From: a virus
Reading direction: 5' to 3' (one strand)
Virus record (IMG/VR): IMGVR_UViG_3300048928_000058
Coordinates: 1 to 41,783 of that record
DNA length: 41,783 nt
Of the stretch, positions 1 through 7,104 are shown in pieces; position 1 is the first letter of the stretch, and each line of letters starts with the position of its first letter. A model generated the notes under the pieces. The model did no database searches. It was not told the origin of the DNA and worked only from the letters and a program-made list of their open reading frames with translations. The position numbers were made by a program, and so were the translations under genes.

Positions 1-96
1 CAGGTATGGGGTGCGCTGGGCGCGGGCGGTGAGCCAGGCGGCAACCGCCGGGCGCGCAAGCAGTTTGGCGACCAGGCGCCAGAACAGGTTGATCAC
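1..96 (-). CDS. Partial phage protein, N-terminal 32 codons (hypothetical)
   Basis: An open frame enters from the left edge and begins with GTG at 96. It is preceded by an AAGGA-type Shine-Dalgarno in the 44-nt gap after the methyltransferase stop. The visible residues start V-I-N-L-F-W-R-L-V and continue with an Ala/Arg-rich stretch ending in AQRTPYL. The style (short basic-hydrophobic start, then ...RAQRTPY) resembles conserved hypothetical proteins I know from Pseudomonas prophages, but no function can be assigned. It is the most downstream visible gene of the leftward early operon. The rest lies outside the window. Confidence 0.6.
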   Translation of the reverse strand, partial: MINLFWRLVAKLLARPAVAAWLTARAQRTPYL

Positions 97-140
97 GGGG
101 AGTCCTTGCCGGGCCATGCCCGGGCGGTGGAGTGGGGGAG

Positions 141-1064
141 TTATGCGGCCGCCATCAACGCTTCGATGATCCGTTGGCCTGCGAGCGGCGGTACCGCGTT
201 TCCAGTCATGTGCATAGTCAGCCGGTGGTTATCCGGGCGCTGCGTGTCTTTGGGGAAGGACTGTGCGGCCATAGCCTCGTCGGCGCTGATCATGCGCATC
301 CGGTCACCGTCGACCACGGCCCATCGGTCCAGGGTGGTGATGGTGCCGATCGGTCGGTCCAGACTGCGTCCGGTGAGCCCTGAGCCAGAACCGTAGTAGG
401 GCATCACGAACCGTTCGCCAAATCGTTCTCGGCCATTTTTCACGCGAGTTAGCGTCGACTCGGCACGGCCGGACTTGATGATCGGTGACCACTTACCCAC
501 GTTGAAGTCGATAATCTCGCTGGCCGGCACATGCTGGTGCTGCTGAAGCTGCAGGTGGAGCGGGGCCTTGCTGCGCGAGCAGACCATGAACAGACGCACC
601 CGATGCTGAGGTACGCCCAAGTCAGCGCAGTCCACGATGTGCGGAGCCAGCGAGTAACCAAGGCGATGCATTGCGTCGGCCCAGGCCGGGTACAGGATCC
701 AGTCCATGAACTCCGGCACGTTCTCAATGACGGCGAAGTCAGGCCGGTTGACCTCTGCGTTCGCCACCGGCGCCCAGGCCGTTGAGCGAGAGTTGTCGTG
801 CTGTGGGTTACCTGACGCCTTTCCGCGCGCCTTGGTGTGGCCCTGGCAGCACGGAGAGGCCAGCATCACGTCATGCTTTGGCACCTGCGACCAGTCAGCC
901 TGATGCAGGTCTTGGCACACATGCAGAGTTTCCGGGTTGTTCCTGGTATGCCACTCCACGGCGGCGGGCCAATGGTTGGCTGCCCATAGAACATTGAGCC
1001 CGGCATTTTTCCCGCCGCGCGTCCATCCGCCAAATCCTGAAAATAAGTCGATTGCTGTGTTCAT
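141..1064 (-). CDS. Phage C5-cytosine DNA methyltransferase (Dcm-type)
   Basis: This 307-residue protein has the ordered motifs of DNA (cytosine-5) methyltransferases. Motif I, the SAM loop DLFSGFGG, is at residues 6-13. Motif IV, SPCCQGH, starts near residue 70 with the presumed catalytic Cys72; PCC replaces the usual PPC or PCQ. Motif VI, ENV, is at 114-116. Motif VIII, QHRVR, is at 153-157. Motif X, GNAVPP, lies near the C-terminus. It would methylate phage or host DNA, commonly to evade restriction. No endonuclease gene is visible beside it, so it looks like an orphan enzyme. It is near the distal end of the leftward operon. The variable region between motifs VIII and X, which sets the target, is short and does not reveal the recognition sequence. 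Confidence 0.93.
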   Translation of the reverse strand: MNTAIDLFSGFGGWTRGGKNAGLNVLWAANHWPAAVEWHTRNNPETLHVCQDLHQADWSQVPKHDVMLASPCCQGHTKARGKASGNPQHDNSRSTAWAPVANAEVNRPDFAVIENVPEFMDWILYPAWADAMHRLGYSLAPHIVDCADLGVPQHRVRLFMVCSRSKAPLHLQLQQHQHVPASEIIDFNVGKWSPIIKSGRAESTLTRVKNGRERFGERFVMPYYGSGSGLTGRSLDRPIGTITTLDRWAVVDGDRMRMISADEAMAAQSFPKDTQRPDNHRLTMHMTGNAVPPLAGQRIIEALMAAA

Positions 1065-1121
1065 GCGGGATGCTCGGTCAGGCGCCGCCCTCCGGTTACC
1101 GGATGCAGCGAGTAGGGTGGG

Positions 1122-1433
1122 TTATTCGTCGTGGCAGATGCGAAGGGCTTCGCGGCTGTAGGCGAGCTGCAGTTTTTCCGACACGTTTTCGGGTATCACG
1201 TATTCGTGTCGCGGCGGTGCGAGAAACTGAGCCGATCCCGCCGGGCCCAGGCCGTGCAGGTGGTGAATCATCAAGGTCATGGCCTCGCCCTGTTCCTCGA
1301 TCCCGTTCCAGGCCATCAGGTCAGCCAAAGCTTGGCGGGTGCCGGCCATGGTGTGGAGTCGCAATTCTTCCTCGCCGCGAGTCTTTCGCCTCGCCGCAGT
1401 CTTTGCCGATCGTTCTTTCTGCGCGGCAGCCAT
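1122..1433 (-). CDS. Conserved hypothetical phage protein, 103 aa, basic N-terminus
   Basis: The frame begins at ATG 1433 with GAGG six bases upstream. The first 20 residues are rich in Lys/Arg/Ala, followed by a predicted helical body (RQALADLMAWNGIEEQGEA) and an Ala/Pro stretch. This middle segment resembles the short helical segment of the 68-residue protein at 9026-9232 (both have a 'W-N-G/N-G-W ... A' core before a helix), hinting at a small DNA-binding or regulatory fold. That is inference only. It lies in the leftward operon between a double-HTH protein and the methyltransferase. I do not recognise a named family. Confidence 0.7.
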   Translation of the reverse strand: MAAAQKERSAKTAARRKTRGEEELRLHTMAGTRQALADLMAWNGIEEQGEAMTLMIHHLHGLGPAGSAQFLAPPRHEYVIPENVSEKLQLAYSREALRICHDE

Positions 1434-1502
1434 GGCCTACCTCTTCTATTCCGCTGGCCGGCAGTGCGAGCCAGATTTGACGTTTGCGTTGCTGGGTGCG
1501 GG

Positions 1503-2099
1503 CTATGCGGCGCATCGTTTTCCGCCTGGAGCCGACAATGGATAGTCGATCGCGTGATTTGCGAGGATGCGGGCCAGGGTCTTCGTGTTGATCCCGAGCT
1601 TCCCGCATACCTTCCGGCGGCTGATGCCGAGCTCCATGAATGCCTTGATGCGCTCTGCCAGCTTTGCATCACGATCGGCGAGGGCTTTCATGTGCTCGGG
1701 GTTGCCATGCCTGCCACGCGGCGAGGTTTTGAACTTGAAGCTGAATTCCCGCGACATATTCAGCAGCGACCGGCGGCTGACACCGATCATCGTGGCGATT
1801 TCGCCCTGGGTGTGATGCAGAGCCAGCTCCATCACCTTCGCCAAGCGTTTCTTGCGCGCTTCGATCTGCTCTTCAAGCTTGGTGGGAAGCCTTTCCGGTA
1901 CCGTTTCGACCCGGCGCCGCACAAAAGGCTTCGGCGCGGGCGGCATCTGGTTACTGTAGGTGATGGGTTTGGGGATGTAGCCGCTGGCCGGGCCTTCTTC
2001 GATCTGCCCGCCGGCTGCCAGGAACTGCTCGACCTGGGCAGCAAGCTCGTTCGATGCTGGCCGAAGGCGTTCTACTTCGTTCTGTAGGATGCTGATCAT
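1503..2099 (-). CDS. Phage protein with helix-turn-helix-like segments (198 aa)
   Basis: ATG 2099 is preceded by AGGAG. Residues about 1-80 are a Pro-rich, poorly structured region. Two helix-turn-helix-like segments follow: HTQGEIATMIGVSRRSLLN around residues 96-115, and a second with KVCGKLGINTKTLARIL around 163-180. Tandem HTH units of this kind occur in invertase-, transposase- and sigma-type DNA-binding proteins, but there is no catalytic domain, so a DNA-binding regulator or replication accessory role is more likely. An intrinsic terminator (2121-2147) separates it from the SSB gene upstream, so it would be reached mainly by antiterminated transcripts. Confidence 0.8.
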   Translation of the reverse strand: MISILQNEVERLRPASNELAAQVEQFLAAGGQIEEGPASGYIPKPITYSNQMPPAPKPFVRRRVETVPERLPTKLEEQIEARKKRLAKVMELALHHTQGEIATMIGVSRRSLLNMSREFSFKFKTSPRGRHGNPEHMKALADRDAKLAERIKAFMELGISRRKVCGKLGINTKTLARILANHAIDYPLSAPGGKRCAA

Positions 2100-2120
2100 G
2101 GTGATCTCACTCCTAGTCGG

Positions 2121-2147
2121 AAAGAAAAAGGGCGCTCATTGGCGCCC
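2121..2147 (-). terminator. Intrinsic terminator in leftward operon
   Basis: A six-base-pair stem (GGGCGC/GCGCCC, loop TCATTG) is followed on the minus strand by TTTTTCTTTCC. It lies just after the SSB gene and before the HTH gene. It would attenuate leftward transcription unless the transcript is antiterminated by the upstream boxA/hairpin. Confidence 0.75.
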
Positions 2148-2167
2148 ATAAGTCAGTGGTGCTGTGA

Positions 2168-2821
2168 TCACTCGAAGGGGATGTCATCCCAGTCTTGAGG
2201 TGGCTGATAGTCAGCGCCGTAGTTTCCTGCCGAGGACGCCTGGCCCTGGCTACCTTTTGGCCGGCGATCAACCACTGGCTTTTTGGCGATCTGTTGAACC
2301 ATCTTTTCCAGCTTGGCCGGCGTAGTGCAGCGCTGATCCAGAATTTCAGACGCAGTCTTTTCAGACTCGGCGCTGAATGGCGCGAAGATCACTGGCCGCT
2401 CCATGCCAGTCGTGCTGTTCTTTTCGATTTCCATTTGCAGCAGCAGGCCAATCGGCTTGCCGATGAACTCAGCGAAGCTCGGCACGGTCACCTTTACGCG
2501 CTGGCCGGCATCCTTGTCCCACTTCTCCACTTCCATTGGCTTTGGCGCAGCCACAGCACGCAGCTGCATGCACGCCATGAGCGCGTTCAGAAGCGCGTGG
2601 CCGCCATCGTTGCGCTTGCCGTGCTGGTAGGACAGGTTGAGGTAGAACTGAGCTTCAGCGCCGTCTCGAGACTTGAAGGTGAAGCCGATCCCGGTAGAGC
2701 CGGTTTCGGCCTTCTCCATATACTCGGCACGGTTGAAGGCGCCTATGTACTTGCCTGCCTCGTCGATAAATGCCGACTTGTTGTCGGCAGAGCGCGCCGC
2801 GTTTGCGTCAAGATTGAACAT
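2168..2821 (-). CDS. ssb: Phage single-stranded DNA-binding protein, Sak4 partner
   Basis: This 217-residue protein ends in the acidic tail DDIPFE, nearly the hallmark DDIPF tip by which bacterial and phage SSBs recruit partners. A Gly/Ser/Gln/Pro linker (about 190-208) precedes the tail. The N-terminal 150 residues carry a beta-rich region (for example GIGFTFKSRDGAEAQFYLNL) that fits an OB-like core, though classical SSB motifs are not obvious. The gene lies directly downstream of a Sak4-type ATPase. Pairing of Sak4 with a phage SSB is documented for phage recombination modules. The function is therefore inferred from tail plus context. The start ATG 2821 follows the Sak4 stop by 11 bases. 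Confidence 0.75.
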   Translation of the reverse strand: MFNLDANAARSADNKSAFIDEAGKYIGAFNRAEYMEKAETGSTGIGFTFKSRDGAEAQFYLNLSYQHGKRNDGGHALLNALMACMQLRAVAAPKPMEVEKWDKDAGQRVKVTVPSFAEFIGKPIGLLLQMEIEKNSTTGMERPVIFAPFSAESEKTASEILDQRCTTPAKLEKMVQQIAKKPVVDRRPKGSQGQASSAGNYGADYQPPQDWDDIPFE

Positions 2822-2832
2822 GATGTTTTTCC

Positions 2833-3480
2833 TTAGGCGGCCTGGATGGCCTGGGGTGGCTTGATTTCGTAATACTCGACTATGGCCGCATCGACTGCAG
2901 CCAAGTCGTTCTCGACGTAGTTGTCGTCAAACATGCCCATCGGCGCCTTGGTTGTGTCCGCGCCGTTGTTGCGGGTGCTGAATAGGTGCTGCCCATCCTG
3001 AACAACGGCGCGCAGGACGATGGTTACCATGCCTTCCAGGGTGATCTTCTCGTCCAGCATCTTTCCTATCGTCTTCATCTTGATCTGGCCCGCGTCCGTT
3101 TCTTCGGTGTGGCTGAGGATGTAGACGCGAACATCGTCTGGCAGGCGAAGCAGTGCTTCAAAGATGTTCCAGGTGTGCCGACCGATCTCAGTGAATTTGT
3201 CGAACCCCTTTTCCTCGCTTCTGCGCATGAACTCGTTTGCGAGGATGTACTGGAAGTCGTCGATGACGATGATCTTGCGGTCATGCTTGGTAGCCTGGAC
3301 ACAGCGGCCTATAACCTTCTGCCAATCGTCCGTGACATAAGGCTTCCAGGCCTTCGCGCCCTTGAACGGTAAAGGCTTAGGGATCACCTGGATCAGGGCA
3401 ACCGAGGTTGGAGGGAGATTGCGCAGCGAAGCGCTTTTACCGCTACCTGATTTGCCCAAGATGAGCGTTACGGTTGCCAT
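2833..3480 (-). CDS. sak4: Sak4-type RecA-like phage recombinase ATPase
   Basis: I start this gene at ATG 3480 because GAGG lies eight bases upstream and the protein then begins MATVTLILGKSGSGKS, with the Walker A loop at residues 9-16. An upstream in-frame start would add 36 low-complexity residues that overlap the small gene before it. Walker B is the hydrophobic run KIIVIDDF. About 215 residues and a single ATPase core match the AAA_24/Sak4 group of phage single-strand annealing proteins, which work with a cognate SSB; such a protein is encoded next. The role would be phage recombination and genome circularisation or repair in the cytoplasm. Confidence 0.85.
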   Translation of the reverse strand: MATVTLILGKSGSGKSASLRNLPPTSVALIQVIPKPLPFKGAKAWKPYVTDDWQKVIGRCVQATKHDRKIIVIDDFQYILANEFMRRSEEKGFDKFTEIGRHTWNIFEALLRLPDDVRVYILSHTEETDAGQIKMKTIGKMLDEKITLEGMVTIVLRAVVQDGQHLFSTRNNGADTTKAPMGMFDDNYVENDLAAVDAAIVEYYEIKPPQAIQAA

Positions 3481-3490
3481 GGTGGCTACC

Positions 3491-3637
3491 TCAGTTTGGT
3501 TGGTTGTCCCACTGCCGCTGGATGCGGCGGGCTTCTGCTTCGTACTCTTTGCGTTGCTCGCCGGCGAACCGATCAGGCGAGAAGGCACCGACCATCATCC
3601 AGTCGAACTGGGCGGCTAGTTTTGGTGATGTGCTCAT
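3491..3637 (-). CDS. Small hypothetical protein, 48 aa
   Basis: This short frame starts at ATG 3637, with GAGG about seven bases upstream. It ends with TGA at 3491, ten bases before the Sak4 start. The product begins MSTSPKLAAQFDWMM, continues with a Phe/Pro/Asp segment (GAFSPDRFAGEQR) and ends with a charged helix (KEYEAEARRIQRQWDNQ). Tight packing between two leftward genes and a good ribosome site argue it is translated. No family is recognised; it may be a small partner of the recombination pair. Confidence 0.7.
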   Translation of the reverse strand: MSTSPKLAAQFDWMMVGAFSPDRFAGEQRKEYEAEARRIQRQWDNQPN

Positions 3638-3644
3638 GTCTGCC

Positions 3645-4754
3645 TCAGTAGGCGATGGTTACTGATGGGATCTTTCGTTGAGCGATCAGCTTAACCGCCT
3701 GCCTGGCGCAAGCTTCAGGCAGGCCGCCTGCGATGAATGCTTCCAAAGCAGCGCGGTTGATCTTGCCCTGATGCACTTTGTCGGCTTCACGGGCTTCCGC
3801 CTGACGCAAGATTTCATCCGCCGCTGCATCGGCACGAGCCTTCTCATCTAGCAAGGCCTGTTCAACTGCCTTCTTCTGATCCTCAATCGCTTGCAGTCGG
3901 TCTCGTTCTGCCTTCTGACCTGCCTCGACCTTTTCGCGCTTCGCCTGTTCAGCCTTGCGCTCAGATTCGGCGGCGGCCAGCTTCAAGTCGGTTTCGCGCT
4001 TCTCGGCGGCCAACTTTTCATCGCGGACGCGCTGCTCTTCGGCTTCACGTTCAAGCCTGGCCTTTTCTTCCGCCGCCTTGGTGGCCTGCTCGGCAGCTTC
4101 GCGAGCAATCCGGTCCTCGTTGTCCTTCTTGTCGCGGGCTTCCTTCTCAAGGCGCAGGCGGTTCAATTCAGCTTGTTCGGTCTCGTACTGAATGCGCTCG
4201 GTGTGCAGGGCTCGCAGCTTAGCCAGTATCTTGTCCTTTACTTGTGCGGCTTCTGACAGGAACTCTTCCCATGTCTGGTCGATTGCAAGGGCTTCCAGCT
4301 CGGCGATCAAGCGAGCAACTTCGGACGAAGACGGCGTCTCAGTGAACTTGGCCATTTCATCAATCTGGTAAATGGCCTCGTTGTGCTTAGCTACCCTTGC
4401 ATCTTCATCTGCCTGCCAGTCGTCCAGCGGCTTGCGAACTTCCTTCTGCCATGACTCCAGCATGTCCCACACACGCTTACGCTCGGCGTCGATCAGCTTC
4501 GGGATCTCCTTTTGCTTTGCGGAGATTTCTTTGCCCACCGCCTCGAGTGCGTTTTTAGATTTAGCGATCTGGTGCGCCATAGATGCATAAGCTTTGCGGC
4601 CTTTGTCCGTTTTCAGATCGGGCAGCACCTTGTTGAACTCATCGACCTTTGCGCGGACCTGCTGAAGCCATGGGTCAAGGCCATTGACTGTGCTGAATAC
4701 GGTGAGCGCGGTTTCTTTCGGCGGCACTACTGCCAATTCTGTTTCAGCGGACAT
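3645..4754 (-). CDS. Long coiled-coil phage protein (369 aa), early recombination region
   Basis: The protein is dominated by heptad-rich, highly charged helices from about residue 185 to 330 (Lys/Glu/Ala/Arg). A helical N-terminal part contains a PLDDWQ segment. The compact C-terminal end (RAALEAFIAGGLPEACARQ then VKLIAQRKIPSVTIAY) resembles the conserved ends of proteins annotated near recombination genes in lambdoid phages. It sits upstream of sak4 and ssb in the same leftward operon, with a 7-nt gap to the small gene. A scaffold or modulator role in recombination is possible but inferred. No catalytic motif is visible. Confidence 0.8.
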   Translation of the reverse strand: MSAETELAVVPPKETALTVFSTVNGLDPWLQQVRAKVDEFNKVLPDLKTDKGRKAYASMAHQIAKSKNALEAVGKEISAKQKEIPKLIDAERKRVWDMLESWQKEVRKPLDDWQADEDARVAKHNEAIYQIDEMAKFTETPSSSEVARLIAELEALAIDQTWEEFLSEAAQVKDKILAKLRALHTERIQYETEQAELNRLRLEKEARDKKDNEDRIAREAAEQATKAAEEKARLEREAEEQRVRDEKLAAEKRETDLKLAAAESERKAEQAKREKVEAGQKAERDRLQAIEDQKKAVEQALLDEKARADAAADEILRQAEAREADKVHQGKINRAALEAFIAGGLPEACARQAVKLIAQRKIPSVTIAY

Positions 4755-4819
4755 GGGGGTTCCTTGCCGCGATGCTCGCAGCGATTGATGGCATGGGTTA
4801 TTGAGTAATTGCGCCCGCG

Positions 4820-5080
4820 CTACGATGCCAGTAGATATTGGCGCTCATAAGCAGCCAAGCGCTGGGCCACCGCGTGCTGTTGAAGTTCGCGTCGCCGGGT
4901 AGATACGGCGTTGATTAGCACCTGCATCAGCTCAACCGATTCCTCAGTGCTGATGTGGCCCTGCCCGACGTTGGCCTGGATCAGGCCTTCGCAGAAGTCT
5001 TCGCTTGGGCAACGCGATTTGCACACCTGGGTGATTTGGTGCTGGATCATCTCTATGGCGCGTTCGTGGTACGTGGTCAC
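4820..5080 (-). CDS. Hypothetical phage protein, 86 aa, GTG start
   Basis: The start is GTG at 5080, overlapping the stop of the previous gene as GTGA, with a strong AGGAGGTG about five bases upstream. The product has a C-x3-C-x5-C pattern near residues 20-29 (CKSRCPSEDFC) that could bind metal, followed by helical, Arg/Gln-rich sequence. Family unknown. Translational coupling to the upstream gene is likely. Confidence 0.75.
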   Translation of the reverse strand: MTTYHERAIEMIQHQITQVCKSRCPSEDFCEGLIQANVGQGHISTEESVELMQVLINAVSTRRRELQQHAVAQRLAAYERQYLLAS

Positions 5081-5307
5081 TCGACACCTCCTACTGGTGG
5101 GCAGATCAATTCCATCTGCGCCATGGCCGCTCCAATACGCAGCTTTAGGCTGGCGCGCTCTTTGATGCGGCGGGCCTCTCGCTCGGCCAGGTCATCCGCC
5201 GTGTATTCATGGAACAGGTCGGCGTGCTGCTTCTTGCCGAAGTTTGGCAAGTCCCAGCGCCTATCGGACTCCCTTGCCTGGGCGCTATCCGCGTAGCTGG
5301 TTGGCAT
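5077..5307 (-). CDS. Hypothetical phage protein, 76 aa
   Basis: The product is hydrophilic and helical. It has a Trp/Asp/Pro segment (RRWDLPNFGKKQHADLF) followed by a charged region rich in Arg/Glu/Ala. It overlaps the previous gene by 23 bases and the next by four (GTGA). No recognised domain. The tight overlap on both sides is the main evidence that it is a real gene. Confidence 0.7.
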   Translation of the reverse strand: MPTSYADSAQARESDRRWDLPNFGKKQHADLFHEYTADDLAEREARRIKERASLKLRIGAAMAQMELICPPVGGVE

Positions 5308-5551
5308 GACGAGTCTCCAGGCTGCGGGCGAGGGCGCAGGCTTCGTTGTGGTTGCGGCGAAACCCCTTCACCTTGCCGGTGGTGGAATCGACGACGTGGA
5401 AGAAGTCGCGGCCGGTAGGCCTGACTACCATCCGGAAGGCGACCACTGGCTCAGGCCGGCCGATCAGCCGGTACAGCTCAATGGTGGCGAGACGGGAACG
5501 CTGATGCAGGCCGTCGACGATGTCGCGGCGCATTTGGATGTCAGGGTGCAT
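5285..5551 (-). CDS. Hypothetical phage protein, 88 aa
   Basis: I start at ATG 5551, which has TGGAGG six bases upstream and gives MHPDIQMRRDIVDGLHQRSR. A longer in-frame option would add 28 Pro/Ser-rich residues overlapping the neighbour. The sequence has a beta-like middle (EPVVAFRMVVRPTGRDFFHV) and a stretch 'STTGKVKGFRRNHNEAC' that suggests a small folded domain. No family is recognised. It belongs to the run of small leftward early genes. Confidence 0.7.
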   Translation of the reverse strand: MHPDIQMRRDIVDGLHQRSRLATIELYRLIGRPEPVVAFRMVVRPTGRDFFHVVDSTTGKVKGFRRNHNEACALARSLETRHANQLRG

Positions 5552-5570
5552 GGTCGCCTCCAGGGTGGCG

Positions 5571-5807
5571 TTATTCGGTGGGCGGGGCGGGGAGGGGCTG
5601 CCAGTGGGTCGGCTTGATCTTGTGACCCCAGCCAACTGCGACGTACCAGATGTCGTCGTAGTCGAGGCTTTCAGGGGATGCGCACCGCTTCTGGTGGTTG
5701 AGTTCCGCAGTGGTGAGTTGCTGCGTGCCGAGGACCGTCACAAAGCAGACCAGGACTTTTTCGTTGTAATCGGGCAGCCTGTCGCTGCACTTGATCCAAT
5801 CGCTCAT
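5571..5807 (-). CDS. DUF551-family phage protein
   Basis: The 78-residue product has the two ends typical of DUF551: an N-terminal W-I-x-C-x-D-R-L-P segment followed by V-L-V, and a C-terminal THWQPLPAPP. DUF551 proteins are small, common in early regions of tailed temperate phages, and have no established function. The start ATG 5807 has TGGAGG six bases upstream. It is followed by another small gene after 19 bases. Confidence 0.85.
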   Translation of the reverse strand: MSDWIKCSDRLPDYNEKVLVCFVTVLGTQQLTTAELNHQKRCASPESLDYDDIWYVAVGWGHKIKPTHWQPLPAPPTE

Positions 5808-5828
5808 GGCGACCTCCAGTGTTTGGGG

Positions 5829-6110
5829 TTAGGCGGCGAGCTTTAACGCCTTGTTTAGCGCGCGCTCAAAGCTCTCGAAATAGAAGGTTTTCTCAGGCTT
5901 GAACACGCCGCCGACGTAAAGCATCGTTGCAGCCGGGTCAGCAGGGCCGCGACCACCAACGAATTTCCGAGGGCGAGTATCGGCAATCAAGATCCCACCT
6001 TCAGGCATGCGCTCAAGCAGTCCAAGAATGGTCACGCCAGCAGCCCTGCAGGCTTCGACTCGCTCAGGCTTAAGGGCTAGTAGCCCAGTAGATTTGGCGA
6101 AAAGTTTCAT
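5829..6110 (-). CDS. Hypothetical phage protein, 93 aa
   Basis: I use ATG 6110, which has GGAGAG about six bases upstream; an upstream ATG at 6134 would only add MNQRMERV. The product begins MKLFAKSTGLLALKPERV and has a Gly-rich central turn (TRPRKFVGGRGPADPAA) and a helical C-terminus (FERALNKALKLAA). It shows alternating beta/alpha character but no known catalytic motif. It is the first gene after the internal terminator at 6213-6240. Confidence 0.7.
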   Translation of the reverse strand: MKLFAKSTGLLALKPERVEACRAAGVTILGLLERMPEGGILIADTRPRKFVGGRGPADPAATMLYVGGVFKPEKTFYFESFERALNKALKLAA

Positions 6111-6212
6111 GACTCTCTCCATTCGTTGGTTCACCTGTATTCGTCAACACTCATGCCTACCGCTGGTTGCCGATGGGCGCGGGAGAGGAGTGCTGACGTA
6201 ATAGAGGCGCAT

Positions 6213-6240
6213 AAAAAAGCCCGAACAATGCCCGGGCTTT
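6213..6240 (-). terminator. Intrinsic terminator in leftward operon
   Basis: An eight-base-pair stem (AAAGCCCG 6216-6223 with CGGGCTTT 6233-6240) is followed on the minus strand by a run of six T. The plus strand also ends in CTTTTA, so it could act weakly in both directions. It lies between the first gene after the leftward promoter and the following genes. Confidence 0.75.
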
Positions 6241-6289
6241 TACCTTCGTACGTGACTGCCGGGCGCATTTGGCGTCGGGCAGCTATTGG

Positions 6290-6298
6290 TTAGTCCAT
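6290..6298 (-). other. Two-codon minigene ATG-GAC-TAA with strong Shine-Dalgarno
   Basis: On the minus strand, GGAGG (6312-6308) is followed after nine bases by ATG GAC TAA. A good initiation site for a two-codon frame recalls the bar minigenes of lambda (AUG AUA UAA), which also lie in the leftward transcript and stall translation by trapping peptidyl-tRNA. It may equally be the start of a gene lost by mutation. Confidence 0.35.
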
Positions 6299-6557
6299 GA
6301 TGGTGATCCTCCGTGTAGGGGTTCAGCTGCGGCGGTGCGCTCTGGCAGCTGTGTGCAGGTGGGCGGGTATGGCCGCAGTTTCGTCCGCATCGGGGTGTGA
6401 TCTGGCCGGGGCTCAACCGGCATTCGGCGGAAGGGGTAGCCCTGTAGGCGACCTGTTGGCACATCCGCTGCCCGAGACTTAGCCTCAGATCACACGCCGA
6501 TGCGCTCTCATAGAGAGGATCGGGCAGTTAACGACAGGCTGTCGTGGCGCTGGTTGT

Positions 6558-6830
6558 TCAGTCTTCGTCGCTCGCTTCGATCATCTTTTCGATGTCGGCG
6601 GCGACCGGCTTTTTCCAGTTCTTGATCTGGCCTGTCTCCAGGTCAATGTTCAGGATCAGGTAGTCGCCGTAATGCTCACCAGGGAAGAATTCCGGCACAT
6701 AGCCTTCATAGCTGCCGACCTCTTCGCCCTGGGCGTCTTTCAGGCCAGCAGCGAACCCGTCGCGGACCTTGATGTGCAGGTGCAGCTCAGTCACATCCAC
6801 CTGCACCGTTTTCTGCTGATTGATTTGCAT
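6558..6830 (-). CDS. Conserved Pseudomonas-phage early protein, 90 aa
   Basis: I start at ATG 6830 (GGAG eight bases upstream), giving MQINQQKTVQVDVTELHLHI; the in-frame extension to 6905 lacks such a site. The middle contains EGYVPEFFPGEHYGDYLIL then NIDLETGQIKNWKKP, a beta-rich pattern I associate with a conserved hypothetical protein found behind the early left promoter of many Pseudomonas temperate phages. Function unknown. It is the first gene of the leftward operon, after a 320-nt leader carrying the boxA/hairpin. Confidence 0.85.
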   Translation of the reverse strand: MQINQQKTVQVDVTELHLHIKVRDGFAAGLKDAQGEEVGSYEGYVPEFFPGEHYGDYLILNIDLETGQIKNWKKPVAADIEKMIEASDED

Positions 6831-7049
6831 GCTGCTGTCTCCGGGTTGATTTCCCGTCAGGCCCTCTTGCGAAGGCCTGCCAGTGAAATCTGTTGTCTCC
6901 ACCACGCAACACTTCCGAGTCGTCTCTCACCGGCGTCGCACATTTCGTGTTCGATGCTTTTCCGGTTTGGAAGCGTGGTTTCGCGTACTCACATGAGGGA
7001 GTACGGCAGCTATCCAGAGGCTGCATGGGCGGCGATTTAGCTTCTTCCG

Positions 7050-7069
7050 ACCCAGGTAATGGCCTGGGT
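7050..7069 (-). promoter_or_regulatory. boxB-like hairpin downstream of boxA
   Basis: The minus strand reads ACCCAGG-CCATTA-CCTGGGT, a perfect seven-base-pair stem with a six-base loop. It lies 22 bases after the boxA in the direction of transcription. The boxA-then-hairpin order is that of lambda nut sites. The loop does not resemble the lambda GNRA pentaloop, so any N-like factor would be different. Confidence 0.5.
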
Positions 7070-7091
7070 ACGTCGCGGTGGTCACGTCTGG

Positions 7092-7104
7092 TTGTTAAAG
7101 AGCG
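7092..7104 (-). promoter_or_regulatory. boxA antitermination element in leftward leader
   Basis: The minus strand reads CGCTCTTTAACAA, which contains the NusB/S10-binding boxA core GCTCTTTAACA of rRNA leaders and extends the lambda nut boxA CGCTCTTA. It lies about 50 nt downstream of the predicted leftward promoter, in the untranslated leader. Its presence explains how transcription could pass the terminators at 6213-6240 and 2121-2147. Confidence 0.7.

Larger units (their letters stand above)
6135..6557 (-). other. Non-coding or weakly coding stretch with terminator and a two-codon minigene
   Basis: No convincing gene is present. Several frames stay open by chance in GC-rich sequence (minus-strand 6240-6464; plus-strand 6297-6482), but none has a good ribosome site at a start codon. 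It does hold the leftward terminator at 6213-6240 and a strong GGAGG (6308-6312) placed nine bases before a minus-strand ATG GAC TAA. An alternative is that this is the leader or remnant of a decayed gene. Confidence 0.5.

Noticed and set aside
1131-2087. Long plus-strand open frame (318 codons) opposite two leftward genes
   Set aside because: It is the antisense shadow of the genes at 1122-1433 and 1503-2099, has no ribosome site at its start and gives no recognisable protein.
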